Shown piece after piece: positions 1-11,288 of a stretch of DNA of 64,000 bases (position 1 is the first letter of the stretch; the number at the start of each line of letters is the position of its first letter). Location: contig JANAVB010010791.1 in the NCBI GenBank assembly GCA_029216955.1, positions 5,784,838 through 5,848,837 on the forward strand, read 5' to 3'. A program made the position numbers and the translations under genes. This DNA is from Iris pallida (taxonomy: Eukaryota; Streptophyta; Magnoliopsida; Asparagales; Iridaceae). The notes beneath the pieces were generated by a model that saw only the letters and a list, made by a program, of their open reading frames with translations, was not told the DNA's origin and searched no databases.

Positions 1-1140
1 ACTTACTACTTCAAAATCTCACGATCTTCGGTGGCTATCATCCCAATATCTCTGCATGTCCAAAGCTACACGAAGTCTCTCTCTGATATGCTTCACCTTC
101 TCTGTGACATCAGTAACCATCTTGGGCCCTAATAAGGCTCGCTCTCCCACGTCATCCCAAGACAATGGAGTACGACACCTTCGTCCATATAAAGCTTCGA
201 AAGGAGTCATCTCAATACTGGCTTGGTACCTATTATTGTATGAAAACTCTACCAAGTGTAGAGAATCCTCCCAGGAGCCTCCAAAATCTAGCATACAAGT
301 CCGAAGCATGTCCTCATGAGTCTGAATAGTCCTTTTCGATGATAAGCGGTACTGAATTTAAGCTGAGTGACCAAACTAGTCTGTAAGCTCCTCCAAAAGT
401 GGAAAGTAAATCTGCTATCCCAGTCTGATACAATGCTCATAGGTACCCCATGCAATCGAACAATCTGCATAACATACAACTCTGCAAGCCTCTCTGTGGA
501 CAGTCCTACTTTAAATGGTATGAAGTGGGCCGATTTGGTCAATCTATCAACAATGACCAAAATTGCGTCATTTCCTCCAAGAGTACGCGAAAGTCCAGAA
601 GCAAAATCTATATTGATATGTTTCCACTTCTACTCTGGAATAGGTAATGGTTGACGCAAACCACCTGGTCTCTGCCTTTCTGCTTTGACCTGCTGACACA
701 ACATCTAGAATATAAGTATGCCACCTCTCGCTTTATTCCATACCACCAGACATGATCTCACAAATCCTTGTACATCTTGGTAGCTCTTGGATATATAGAA
801 TACTGAGAGCGATGAACTTCCTGCATCACTTCTTCCCGCAGATCACCACTAGTTACACAGAGCCTAGACCCATGCCTCAAGGATCCATCTTCAACAATAG
901 AGAAGTCGTCAGTCAATCCAGCCTGCACCTGAACTCGATGACTTCTCAAGCCATCATCCTGGTACTGAGCCTCTCTGATTCTTTTTATCATCCCAGACTG
1001 AATCTGCATGCCTATTATCTGCATCTCGACTCCAGGAATAACAATTTTAATACCCAGACTCTTCATATCTTCTAACAGATATCGATCCATAGTCAGATAC
1101 ATAGCTACAGGATAATGGCTAAGTGCATCCGCTACCATAT
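1..1140 (-). pseudogene. Integrase region of the Ty3 element, broken
   Basis: Minus-strand reading frames at 758-1138, 288-560 and 19-309 match the Ty3 integrase order: the sequence after RNase H and zinc-finger entry, then the core (motif VDRLTKSAHFIPF, then SDWDSRF), then the late integrase segment ([13 protein letters not shown]). In intact relatives the core carries a D,D-35-E triad. Here the reading frame is lost around 300-360, where the [11 protein letters not shown] motif with the catalytic Glu would lie, and the C-terminal part stops at the window edge. The enzyme would join element DNA to the host chromosome; this copy cannot do so. Confidence 0.85.
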
Positions 1141-2545
1141 TAGATTTTCCATGATGGTACTGTAGTGAGATATCAAGTCTTTATCAGCTCCAGCCGTCTA
1201 CGCTGCCTCATATTCAATTCTTTATGGGTGAAATTATACTTCAAACTTTCATGGTCTGTGAATATTTCCACCCGTTCACCATAGAGGTAGTTCTTCCACA
1301 ACTTCAGAGCAAATATTACTACTGCAAGCTCCAAGTCGTGTGTAGGATAATTCTGCTCATGGGGTCATAGTTGTATTAAAGCATAAGCAATAACCTTCTT
1401 GTTCTGTTCTATCATACAACCTAAACCCTTTCCTGAGGCATAACTATCTATAGTAAAACCTTCAGTCCCTGATGGCAAAGTAAGAATGGGTGTCGAGGTC
1501 AGTCTCTTCTTTAGTTCATCAAAGGCTGTCTGGTACTCATCAGTCCATACAAACTCTACGTCTGTGATACAAGAGGTGTCCTTCACAAACTTCCTGTAGT
1601 ATCCAGCTAATCCCAAGAAGCACCGAATCTCAGCTACTGAACTCAGAGTGGTCCAAGCCTCAATGGCATCAATCTTCTTCGGATCTATTAAAATACCCTC
1701 ACCAGTTATCACGTGCCTGAGAACTCCACTTTGTCCAGAAAAACTCATATTTCGAGAGTTTTCCATAAAGATGCTCCTTCTGGAGAGTCTCTAATACGAT
1801 TCTCAAGTGCTCTTCATGCTCCTCAGGGGTCTTTGAGAATATCAAAATGTCGTCAATAAATACCACAACAAACTTGTCGAGGTATTGGTGGAATACCTTA
1901 TTCATCAAGTTCATAAAGACAGCAGGTGCATTGGTCAACCTGAATGGCATCACCAAGAATTCATACTGACCATACTTCGTCCTGAATGCAGTCTTCTGGA
2001 TATCTTTCTTCTTCACTCTCACCTGATGATAGCCAGACCTCAAGTCTATCTTTGAAAATACCTTGGCACCGCTCAGCTGATCGAACAAGTCGTCGATCCT
2101 CGACAGTAGGTATTTATTCTTGATAGTGAGGCTATCCAAAACCTTGTAGTCAATGCACATACGCACTAATCTATCCTTCTTCGACACAAATAATACCAGA
2201 GCACCCCAGGGTGATGAAGTAGATCTGATGAATCCCTTCTCAAGCAATTCATCCAACTGCTTCTTCAGCTCCACCGACTCAAGATTGTTAACTCTGTAGA
2301 CATTTCTAGCTACCAGTTCAGCTCCCGAAACTAAGTCTATAGAGAATTTAATATCTCTATCATGCGGCAATCCCGACAGTTCTTCTGGAAAAATATTAAG
2401 AAATTCCGTAATGAGTGGATTAGGCAACCCCTTGTCTTCAACCATAGCTCCACACAGAATATCATGCTTCTGCTCTACTGCTCCTCTAGCAAATTCAAAC
2501 ATAGGCTCCCGGGAGGACTGAATACTATACATTATCGCCGACAAT
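1140..2545 (-). pseudogene. Reverse transcriptase-RNase H region of the Ty3 element, broken
   Basis: The frame at 1699-2544 shows the Ty3 RT signature, including [32 protein letters not shown] and the catalytic FIDDIL. A second frame (1365-1766) continues into the RT connection and RNase H. The first RNase H catalytic Asp is changed: the usual SDAS reads SYAS. A frameshift near 1700-1765 separates the two frames, and more breaks lie between 1140 and 1365, where the DLELAA-type and TDHKSL-type motifs survive only in scattered frames. The family copies genomic RNA to DNA in cytoplasmic particles. This copy is inactive. Confidence 0.9.
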
Positions 2546-2850
2546 CAATAAAAGCATAATTGCTACTCAACCAATCTATCCCAAGTACGATGTCGAAACT
2601 CGAAAGTGGCATTACAAGTAGATTAATGCACAATTCCCTTCTATCGAGGATTGTGCGATGCTGGACGCAGAGATCTTTCATAAAAAGGATACCTTCGCCA
2701 GTCATGATCTTGCAGTTTATATCTAAAGGTGAAGCAACAATACAGTATTTGAACACAAATGTTGAAGATAAGAAACTATGTATAGCTCCTGAATCAAATA
2801 AAGCAATAGCTGAATATGAATATAAAAGAACAGAAATTGCAATCATATCT
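2532..2850 (-). pseudogene. Aspartic protease region of the Ty3 element
   Basis: The minus-strand frame carries the retroviral-type aspartic protease start ALFDSGA (usual form DSGATHSF, here DSGAIHSF), then a PLDINCKI segment and FDIVLGIDWL. The last is the conserved end of the protease just before RT in chromoviruses. The catalytic Asp is present. The family processes the Gag-Pol polyprotein as a dimer. The frame overlaps the RT frame but is not continuous with it, so this copy would not make a normal polyprotein. Confidence 0.75.
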
Positions 2851-2879
2851 CTAGGTGTCTCAGCCTCCTCAACAGTAGT

Positions 2880-3686
2880 TATGGCGAAGGCCTTGCCCTT
2901 CTGAGGCGCTCCCTTCTACTGATGCTGGATAAAGCACTACTACTGAGTGGGAAGAGTCCCTCTCTGTTGTTGTGCCATAGGAGGCCTAGCTGGCTGGATA
3001 GGAGCACCTCTAGGATTAAAACGATATATAGAAAACTCCTTCAGCTGGTGGGTGCCCGATCCATAGTATAGACATAACCCAAGCCTCATTCTGCAATTAT
3101 CCCAAATGTGTCCAAACTTCTTGCAGAACCCACAAGGCTGGCCATAGTGATTCTGCTTCTGAGGCTACTATTGCATAGGGGCTCTAGTTGGCTACTGGGG
3201 CTGGAATGTCCTCTTTTGGAACTGAGGACACTTCACCGGCCCAGGGTGATGATTGTCCCCAAATATGTCCCGGTCCCTCTTGGTCCTAAGATCAAGATCC
3301 TCCTCAATCCTCTGTGCCCCTGCTAAAATTCCAGCATAAGTAGTTTTACTCGAGGAGATATGAACCCGAATATCTTTGGACAAGCCTCGACAGAATCTGC
3401 GAGCCTTGACCTTTGGGTCCTGGAACACAAAAAATCTGTAAATCGGCCTAGCCTATCGAATTTTGCAACATACCATCCACCGAAAGCTGGCCCTGCACCA
3501 GATTCAGGAACTGCTTCTCTACAGTTCCTTCTGCAATCTTCGAATAGAACTTCTTCCTAAAGAGGCTCTTGAACTTGTCCTAAGTCAGTTCTGGAGCTAT
3601 TCAGGCTCGCTCCAGAACCAAGTGCGGGTAATATCCTAAAGTTGAAGACCAATTACCTCAATCTGCAGATCCTTGGGGATCTTAGC
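2880..3686 (-). pseudogene. Gag C-terminal part with zinc knuckles, broken
   Basis: Minus-strand reading of 3085-3135 gives CGFCKKFGHIWDNC, a perfect CX2CX4HX4C Gag zinc knuckle. About 15 residues later a second knuckle has CLYYGSGTH, with the second Cys replaced by Tyr. Upstream, 3192-3428 has the Gag stretch with ARRFCRGLSKDIR and AQRIEEDLDLR, typical of Tekay-like Gag. Several stops occur around 3430-3600. The segment ends exactly at 3686, where a solo LTR is inserted, and the rest of Gag is at 7023-7559. Confidence 0.8.
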
Positions 3687-4051
3687 TGTAGCACCCACTT
3701 TTTGAAATAATGGTATTTAAGTCATTTTAGTCATTTTTAGTCATTTTAGTTATTTTATGATTTTCTAGATATTTTTGGCTTGTGTTTGTTTTAGCATTTG
3801 GGTTAACCTTAGAAAATCCATATTAGAGGCTAACCATCACATATGAGGATTATTTAGCTAATTAGAATTTATTTTAGACTTTGGTTCAATTTAGAAGGCC
3901 ATTTGACCATTTTTAGGCTATTTAATGAATTGGCCTTTTAAGCCTTTCTGTTAGTAGGCTTAAACTCAACTTAGATAGAGAAGAGGGGCCCATGAACCAA
4001 CCCTAACCCTAGGAGGACTAGCATGGCCGGCCAAACAGGAAACCCCCTCCC

Positions 4052-4059
4052 TATATAAG
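4052..4059 (+). promoter_or_regulatory. TATA box of the solo LTR
   Basis: TATATAAG lies about 365 bases into the LTR, after an AT-rich U3-like segment. It is followed about 30 bases on by a pyrimidine/A-rich stretch typical of the R region start. The position suits the U3/R boundary of a plant Ty3 LTR. Confidence 0.55.
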
Positions 4060-4411
4060 CATTTGCATTAGTTTTGACACCCCTTTTACAAAACCCTACT
4101 TTCCAGCTCTCCAAAACCCTAACTTTTTCATCCGACCTACGTTTCACCTCAAATGAAGTGCGTTGTGATCGTGGGAAGGAGGAGAACTTGCTGGAGCATT
4201 GCTAGCAAGGAGTTGGAGGCGTTTGCTCAGTGGAAACTGGTCGTCTCATTGATCGAAGAGTCAGTTTTATTGATATTTCAACTCTCAATAGGTAAACACC
4301 TAAACACTATAGTTTTTCCTGATTTTTCTTCATGGTAGCATGCATCTAGGTACCCTCGACCCACCCATGTAGTTTTGTGAGATTTTGTGTCCGTTTGATG
4401 GGCGTATCGAA

Positions 4412-4887
4412 CACGTGTCGAAGTAGTGTTTAAGGTGTTCGATGATTTGTCACTTAGAATTCAATACTGTTATTATTGCAAACTAATTTCGTGATTTGAT
4501 AGGCCTAGATGTAGGGATTCCTAAACCCTAGGTTTATACAAGAGTTGACACGTATTCGTGTCCAAAACTGGACACGACACGCTGCACAGAGGACTGTGCG
4601 CGTGTCCTGCTACTGTTGTGTCCGTTCTCGCTGGACACAGCACTTCGACACAAAATATTTGGTGAGTGGGTAGGGGCCATGTCTGACATAGTGCCCATAA
4701 AGTTTGGTTTGGGTTCGTGGAGAGTCGAGGGAGAAATTGGTATGGCACTGGATTTAGCCTGTCATGTGCGCGCCCAGTTTTGGCGTCGGATACACGTGTC
4801 GTGCGACTTGGACACGTGTCGTATGGCTAGTGCAGACATGTGGGCATATAGCCCTACATATGGGCTACATGTAGGAGCAACCACGTG
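4412..4887. promoter_or_regulatory. Four G-box (CACGTG) sites within the solo LTR
   Basis: Perfect CACGTG palindromes occur at 4412-4417, 4793-4798, 4813-4818 and 4882-4887. Three of them sit in the repeated context ACACGTGTCG. bZIP and bHLH factors bind this core, and abscisic-acid response elements share it. They lie downstream of the TATA box, so a regulatory role is an inference. Confidence 0.4.
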
Positions 4888-6093
4888 GCGTAGTTTGGTC
4901 TGTGTCGAGCCCTAGGTCGCGTGACACGCGTGCACGATGTTTGGGCCATTAGGTTCGACAGTCTAGGTTTTGGTGTTTTGGACACATCGTGTCTTGTTAT
5001 TTGGACACAACATGACCTGGGTAGCACCTACACACACGCAAGAATCATTACCAACCATACTCCCATGAGAGCACTGTGTTATTTGAATTCGATTTAGGGT
5101 TGTTCCAATCCGATAATGGGTTACTTCGGTTGAGTTGCTGAAGAACAAAGGTATTTCCAATTGAATTTTGAATGTTAAATTGAGAAGATTAACATGTATA
5201 TATGACTGAGTTGTTGTGTGCATAACTGGAAATTAATGAGATGTCTCGTTTAGTGGTAACTTGGGAAATCGAGTATTGGTTCAGATTTTGGGCTCTCGAG
5301 TTCATTCCTGAGTTTGTGTTTCAGTTAAAAATATGATTTTAAGTATTAGTTCAGTTTTGATTTGATAAGTTGGTGGTTGGATTAGTTGATCTCGAATTAC
5401 ATTGGTTTGAGCTGTGTATTAGTTTGGGACTTGTTGAGTTGAGAGTTGGTTAATGTTGATATGGAGAATCGATTGGAATAGGAAATCTGAAACTGGGAAT
5501 TGATATATAAGTGAATGTTTAAGTCCAGTTTTAAGATGGATGGTGGTTAGTTGGAATTAGAAACTGGAATTTGAGATTATTGAGATGGATGTATATATGT
5601 AGGTGTGTTGGTGTAAAGAGGAGAGGAAAAAGAAGAGAACAACAGCAGCAATAATTGCTTGCTGCAGTATGAGCAGTTGCAGCAGTAGCAACTGGCTGCA
5701 GTGCTGTTTGTTGCCAAGGCAACAACAGCAGTAGGTGTTGAGGTTGTAACAGCAACCTGGGTTACTGTATTGGCAGCAACTGCCAAGCTCTAAACTAAGT
5801 GCAAGGTGCACATGTGTGTGTGTATGGTTACTTGGTATTGATAGTAATGTTGTTGGTAGAGTGGCAATGAGAGTAGTGGTTAGGTTTGAGTGTATTAATA
5901 GTTGGTAGGATTTTGTATTAGGATGTACTTTGGGTAATTGATATGTAGGACATGTATCTTGATAATTGGTATTGATACCTAAGATAGCAATTTCACCTTT
6001 AGCTTGAAAACCTAAATAACCCAATTTTCAACCTCAAAGCAATGTAGTAATTAGTATTGACTAAAACTTGAGTTATAGGCTAGTTAACCCAAG

Positions 6094-6159
6094 TTGACCT
6101 AGTTTGACTAGTCCGGTTGACCAAAGTTGACCCAAGGTTGACTTTGACTTAGATTGACC
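6094..6159 (+). promoter_or_regulatory. Cluster of seven W-boxes (TTGACC/T)
   Basis: TTGAC[C/T] occurs seven times on the plus strand within 66 bases, starting at 6094, 6104, 6117, 6127, 6138, 6144 and 6154. This is the core site of WRKY transcription factors. The cluster is well past the TATA box, in the R/U5 part of the LTR. Binding is an inference from the motif. Confidence 0.5.
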
Positions 6160-7022
6160 CAAATCATGTAGAATTTGCATTGAAGGTTTTCCTTATGATG
6201 TTTTAGACTGTATCATGACATTTGGTTGTTTTAAATAGGATCTTATTACTCCAGTCCAGTCACTTTTCATCATCAGCAGTTCGGATTGCCAGGCGAATAC
6301 ATTCTCTGATCTTTTCATGCTTCTTTGGATATGTACTCTTGTTATAGACTAGTATACTTGATGCTGACACGACGTTCACACGGATTAGTACCCTTTGGAT
6401 CTTTTCATGCGATGTTATCCCCTCGAATACATCGAGTACGTCATGTTTATGTACTTTATCATGATCATCATGTACTCCATGTATTCCTATTTGTCCATGT
6501 GCACTCATATGTTATTCATGTACACTCATGACCATATGAGTTCCATGTATACAGTAGTTGTTATTCATGTGCAATAACATAACATGCTTTGATTCTTGTG
6601 TATTGGTTGGGGGCAGGGGGAGTGTAGTTGGTTATGTGATCATTATCCCCAGTAGGTATCCATGTGCATTCCATAGATGTATCCATGTGCAACCCAAGCT
6701 GTTTACATAACCAATTCATGCTCTGATTCACGTAGAAGGTTACATTCTTTATTTATCATATTATATCTCAGCTTATATCTTCTCTCTTGTTGATTTCTCT
6801 TTATAGCGATTCATGTATAGTTTTATATAGCTTGCTTTATATGTCCATTCCTGATATGAACTGTTGTGAGAGATATGTGCTCGTTCCGTCCTGACTGGGC
6901 ATGTTGAAAATTTTACAGGTGATGATGAGGAGTACTGTCCTACTTATTATGGCATTGGCTTAGATGATACTGGCGACGTGGACCCACAGGACCTTACACT
7001 GGGTGCGGGTCGTGACATTAGC

Positions 7023-7559
7023 AAGCCTCATAATATGCTTAATGTCAGCGTACAAGAATCCCTCAGTGCCCTTGAAGGTCCGAAGATTCATTTCTTGAAG
7101 TCCAAAATATTCCCCTCCTTCGGGGTAGAGGACTGCTACTGCTGAGTTTGCTAAGGTGTAGGAGCAGATCTCTCAAGAGCAGCAAGGGCTAGCTCATGCG
7201 CCTTCTCAACACTATCTCGTATGGCGACATTCCGCTCCTTCTAAGCCTCAGCTTGAATCTGCTGGGACTCGGCCTGAATGCGTTGAGACTCCATCATCTC
7301 ACGGAGGAAGCCAAAAGGTTGTGCGCTGTCAGTAGACACACTCTTAGAGGATAAGGATACTCGTATCCCTTGCTGAGATGGAGGAGGAGAAAGACTCTCC
7401 AAAATAGCTGATGCTACCTCCTGAACTGTAGGCATATCAGGAGGTGGAGGAAAGTCTCAGTCGCTCTCTTTTTGGAAGATCGAGAGATGACCATCCCGTT
7501 CGCTCAAAAGCTGCAGCTACAACTGCTCCTAAGCCATAAGATCGGGTCTTCGGAGGCAT
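7023..7559 (-). pseudogene. Gag N-terminal part, separated from the rest by a solo LTR
   Basis: Reading leftwards, an ATG at 7557-7559 opens with MPPKTRSYG, a basic start like that of many plant Ty3 Gags. The frame at 7241-7435 is rich in Glu and Gln (repeats of ESQQIQAE), as in the Gag N-terminal coiled segment. Frames are interrupted. The fragment ends at the 5-bp duplication TTAGC (7018-7022), and its continuation is at 3686 and below. Confidence 0.6.
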
Positions 7560-7810
7560 TCTAGAAAATTAAGATAGGACAGAATTAATAGACATCCTAA
7601 GTATGATACAGACAAGATTATTCAAGAAGGATAGCAATTCAAGATAGAAATTAGTCAGAATTTCTTAAAATAATCGAATTCAAATCAGAATGAATTCCTA
7701 TTTTGTGATTGAGTTTTTCCTATGTATTCATTTTCCTATCAGTTCTATTGCAGGCTCATAGTGATACTATAATCCTAAGTACCACTATAACATCCTACTA
7801 ATTACAAAGA

Positions 7811-7838
7811 CAGACTTGCAATGGCCACCATAAAAATA
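7811..7838 (-). other. Primer-binding region next to the LTR of the degraded Ty3 element
   Basis: Read on the minus strand directly after the LTR end, the sequence has TTTTTATGGTGGCCATTGCA. This aligns with the region after the 5' LTR of the element at 52162 (TTTTTAGTGGTGGCCCATGC) and with 21670-21697. It does not match the initiator-Met primer site TGGTATCAGAGC. Confidence 0.55.
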
Positions 7839-8098
7839 TGTCACGACTCACAACCAGAAGTTAGGCACGAGTAGTGGAAGCACGCCCAGCCTACATCGCA
7901 GAGTCAACGGTAGTAAGCTGTCAATCCTCAAATATGTCCAATCTCAATCCAGAAATATAACAACATCATGATAACAAAATCTAACTCAATCACAAATACT
8001 AGTAGGAAGATATGAAACAGAAAGGTAAATCCGCAGAGTACAAATCTGATACTCAATACAATCATCCTCAAATTAATACAACTCATCAAATGTTCTGG
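7839..8098 (-). mobile_element. 5' LTR (first part) of the degraded Ty3 element
   Basis: It begins TGTCACGACTCACAACC and shares with the neighbouring LTR at 8099 the blocks CAGCCTA.TCGCAGAGTC and ACGG.AG..GCTGTCAA. It ends where the second solo LTR is inserted and continues at 10684. The leader of the element lies immediately to its left. Confidence 0.7.
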
Positions 8099-9861
8099 TG
8101 TCACGACCCGCACCCACTTTTCAGGATACGAGTGCGTGTCCAAGCCAGCCTATGTCGCAGAGTCGACGGCAGAACGCTGTCAAGTTCACAATAAATAAAT
8201 GCTCAAAATAGGCTTTATTGCTCATTCACATTTCTAATAGATTACAAAATTTACAAGAATTATATTCAAAGAAAATACAATATTCTTACATATTTGAAAT
8301 GACTACAACACAAGTATCTAATCTTTAGGTTTGTCCTGCAAATACACCCGAATCTTCCAATGCTAAAGAAGCCACGACTAACCTAAAAAATGTTGGTTTC
8401 CAGTCAGGAATGGAACAAGCACACAAACCGATGGCAATGCGAAAACACATAGAATTCACAAGACATGAAAATAACATATGTGAAATAAAACTAAAAAATA
8501 ACTGATGTCATGGCATGTCTAGAAAGAAAGTAGATAACTCTACAACATGATGTTTCAACTAGAGAAAAATATATAAACATGGTAACATGGCAAGTAGTGA
8601 ACAATCAAGGAAAACAAGTAAAAGGCAACTATCTATGTGTTTTGAAATATCTTGTTCGACATGTGAACGGCTAAGGAATAAATCCGGCACCCCGCACGTG
8701 AATTGTGCGACTGTTATTAGTCAAGAATGGACATTTTAGGGATATTTCTGGGTAGTCCACATGTCTACTATGATATTTCCCCGCCTAGCTAGTACTCATG
8801 GAATCAAGTCGCAAGCATGGTAATCATGTAAATGACAATCAAGAAGTATAAGCAAATCCATGATACTAATCCGTGTGACAACGTGTCATCAAGAAAGAGA
8901 GCATATGTATAAACATGAAATGGAAACTACTATAAATCGAAAGCAATCAGAAAGTGCACTTGTCTGAATCCTTGCACAAACCATAGTAACAAGTCGAGGA
9001 TGATGGGATTTCCAATCTAGAAGCTGTCAACCTATAACATACAACGTACCACAAATCATGTACGAAAACTACATGTCAATTCTAAGGTTCTAGTTCTAAA
9101 TTCATAGAATAAGTGGCTAATGGGTTAACTAATCTAATAATAGTTAATTCTGAAATAAATTACCTAAAAACCTAATTTAACCTAATAATAATCTAAATAT
9201 AATCTAAACATGGAAGTTTGGCCATAAAAAGTCATATTTCCAATTTGGAAAACCATGACACACAAATCGAGGCGTGCCGTTGACTATCTAGTCAAACGTC
9301 GTGAACTCTAGATTTTGAAAATGCACCTTGGTAGATTTTAGCGCCACAAGTGCGCTGGAATCAACCGTGCCAAAATTAACATTTTGGTCAAAAGATATTG
9401 CCGTTATGGCTAATCATGACCAAAACGGTGATTCACCGATCAATTCTGAGTTCAACAGAATAACTAAAATAAATGAACGAATTAATTTCTGGAAAAAATA
9501 TAAGTCGTAGAGCTTTGTGTTAGCTTTCCGAAACTTCAAACGATTCGTGATTCTGCTTTCTGGTTCTCCCGAAATCTCGAAAACACCAAAACTTGTCAAG
9601 TTTCGGACAACCGACACTCTACGAATTTTACAGAAATTAAGGTTCAGAGACAATAAAAATAAATTACATATTCGAAAAGTATACCTCAATACGAATCCAA
9701 AAAATTACATATTCGAAAAGTATACCTCAATACGAATCCAAAAAAAAATGGCACGCAAAAAGGAGGTCAGAGTTGTCCGCAATCGCCTCGGGAAGTCGGA
9801 GACTCTCAAAATCAAAAACTGCTCAAAGTCGGATGAAGGAAAATAGGGTTTCTGATTTCCA

Positions 9862-9926
<65 letters not shown>

Positions 9927-10683
9927 TAGCTGCTGTGCCGCTGACATCTGGGTCCCGCTCAGTTGGCCCAAGCGGCTGACGGGTGGGCCCCAGTACTGAC
10001 TGGGTGTAGGTAACTGGGTATTTATTTCCAGAAATTGATTTAAATTCAATTCTAAGCCAAATAAATCCAAATAAAATTCTAAAAATTCCAAAAAAATTCT
10101 AAAAAATTCTAAAAAATATATTTAACCTTCTAGAATATAAATAAAATAACTTTACCTCATATTTGTCCCAAATGGCCTCATAATAAATATTGGCAGCCTT
10201 TAAAAATATATAAACCTTAATAAATAAATACTTAAGAATTCTCAAAAATTATGGAAAAATTCTAGAAAATATTAAAGAGTATAATGAACCCTAAAAAAAT
10301 ATTTGGGGTCAATATTTGCTCTTAGGCTAGCACAATAAATTCCAGGAGTCCTAGAAAATAGGTTTTTCCTATATTTAATTATCAAAGTAATTTCAGAAAA
10401 TACCAAACAATCACAAAATTTATAAAATAGTTTTTGAGGTCCTAGGACCTAAATAAAATACTGGGTCCAAAAAATAACCCCGAATGGCCATATGGTAAAT
10501 CATGGAATTCAATAAAATATATAAATCTTCACAAAATAGATATTTAAAAATTATCTAAAATATCTAAAAATTATGATAAACTATATAATAGCTAAATAAT
10601 GCTTACTAAGGTCCAAATGACCATAAAAGTAAATCGTAATCAAATAAAATAATAAAAATAAAAAATTGGGAAGTGGGTTTACA
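8099..10683 (-). mobile_element. Solo LTR (Ty3/chromovirus type), 2585 bp, with TCTGG target duplication
   Basis: In plus coordinates it begins TGTCACGACCCGCACCC and ends GTGGGTTTACA, and the five bases TCTGG flank it at 8094-8098 and 10684-10688. Its first 17 bases are the reverse complement of the 3' end of the LTR at 3687-7017, so it lies on the minus strand. It carries an (AT)n tract at 9864-9923 and is very AT-rich in 10020-10680 (the U3 side). No internal region remains. It is inserted in the LTR of the older element. Confidence 0.9.
9864..9923. repeat. (AT)n microsatellite, about 30 units
   Basis: Uninterrupted alternating AT within the solo LTR. It explains the poly-Tyr/Ile open frames on both strands at this point. 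Confidence 0.95.
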
Positions 10684-11270
10684 TCTGGAAATGGAAATCT
10701 AAGGCAGAAAGTAAAGACTAAGCTAAGATAAGCATCCTCCAGTGTTACGTCATCTATGTCATCTCCAGTATCATTATCTACGTCATAATCTGCCTTAGGT
10801 GAGCCATAGTAAGTGGTACTCCGGTTCTCTAAATTCTCGTCTAAAAGTGTTGTTATCTAGTCAGGATTGGAGCAAGTATAATTCATGATCCACTATTTAT
10901 AGCATGATAGGAACTATAAAACATGAAGTAGCATATGTGATAGGAAAATAAAGTATAGTAATATGAACTAACAAGTGAGTAAACAGGAAGGATACACATA
11001 GCAAAAAAATCAGAGTAGGTGGCAGGAACCAATATGAATGCATAAGTTATATCTACACTATGTGTGTTGGAATACCACGATCTATATGTGATCGGGTTGA
11101 GGGATCTACTTGGTTTGGCTAATCATACGTGTCATGTATGATTAGCTATCAATAGGGTACATGAAACAGGAGTATGGGTTTGATCACATATATAATAGGG
11201 TATTTCGCGTCCAACTAGTAATCATGGATTGATGTAATAAAATAATGGCCTCAATATTTAAAGAATAAAG
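10684..11270 (-). mobile_element. 5' LTR (second part) of the degraded Ty3 element
   Basis: After the TCTGG duplication the sequence continues with blocks typical of these LTRs. They include a GTCATCTNNGTCATC-like stretch, a CTAGTCAGGATTGGAGCAAG block comparable to CCAGTCAGGAATGGAACAAG in the solo LTR at about 8402, and a GGTTTGGCTAATCAT segment. The right border is not defined. The 3' end of a PMD-like gene relic begins by 11289. Confidence 0.5.
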
Positions 11271-11288
11271 TTGTGTACTCTTCAAGTT

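Larger units (their letters stand above)
3687..7017 (+). mobile_element. Solo LTR (Ty3/chromovirus type), 3331 bp, with TTAGC target duplication
   Basis: It starts TGTAGCACCC and ends GGGTCGTGACA, so it has the TG...CA ends of an LTR. It is flanked by the same five bases TTAGC at 3682-3686 and 7018-7022. Removing it restores contiguous Gag sequence of the surrounding element. No internal domain is present, so it is a solo LTR left by recombination between two LTRs. The 3' end matches the LTR start at 8099 in reverse, so the two belong to the same broad family. It contains a TATA box, four G-boxes, seven clustered W-boxes and a CAG-rich tract (5640-5790). Open frames inside (for example 4616-4915, 5557-6024) are not conserved coding genes. 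Confidence 0.9.
1..11270 (-). mobile_element. Degraded Ty3/chromovirus (Tekay-like) LTR retrotransposon, left end outside window
   Basis: A single minus-strand element can be followed from integrase at the left edge through RNase H, reverse transcriptase, protease and Gag zinc knuckles to about 3686. It resumes with the Gag N-terminus at 7023-7559, a leader, and a 5' LTR that begins (in plus coordinates) with TGTCACGACT at 7839. The element is interrupted by two complete LTRs: 3687-7017 splits Gag and 8099-10683 splits its own LTR. Both have 5-bp target duplications, which proves the order of insertion. Every reading frame has stops or frameshifts, so it is an old, dead copy. The right boundary near 11270 is approximate, because a different sequence (a PMD-like gene relic) follows. 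The 3' LTR lies to the left of the window. Confidence 0.85.

Noticed and set aside
3998..4013. Telomere-like CCCTAACCCTA motif (also about 32232)
   Set aside because: Only two repeat units at each place; not an interstitial telomeric array.
5557..6024. 155-codon minus-strand frame with His/Thr/Leu-rich sequence
   Set aside because: Lies inside the solo LTR over a CAG-like tract; low complexity, no conserved motif.
9773..10091. Poly-Ile/Tyr open frames on both strands (also 17714-18074)
   Set aside because: Translations of AT microsatellites.
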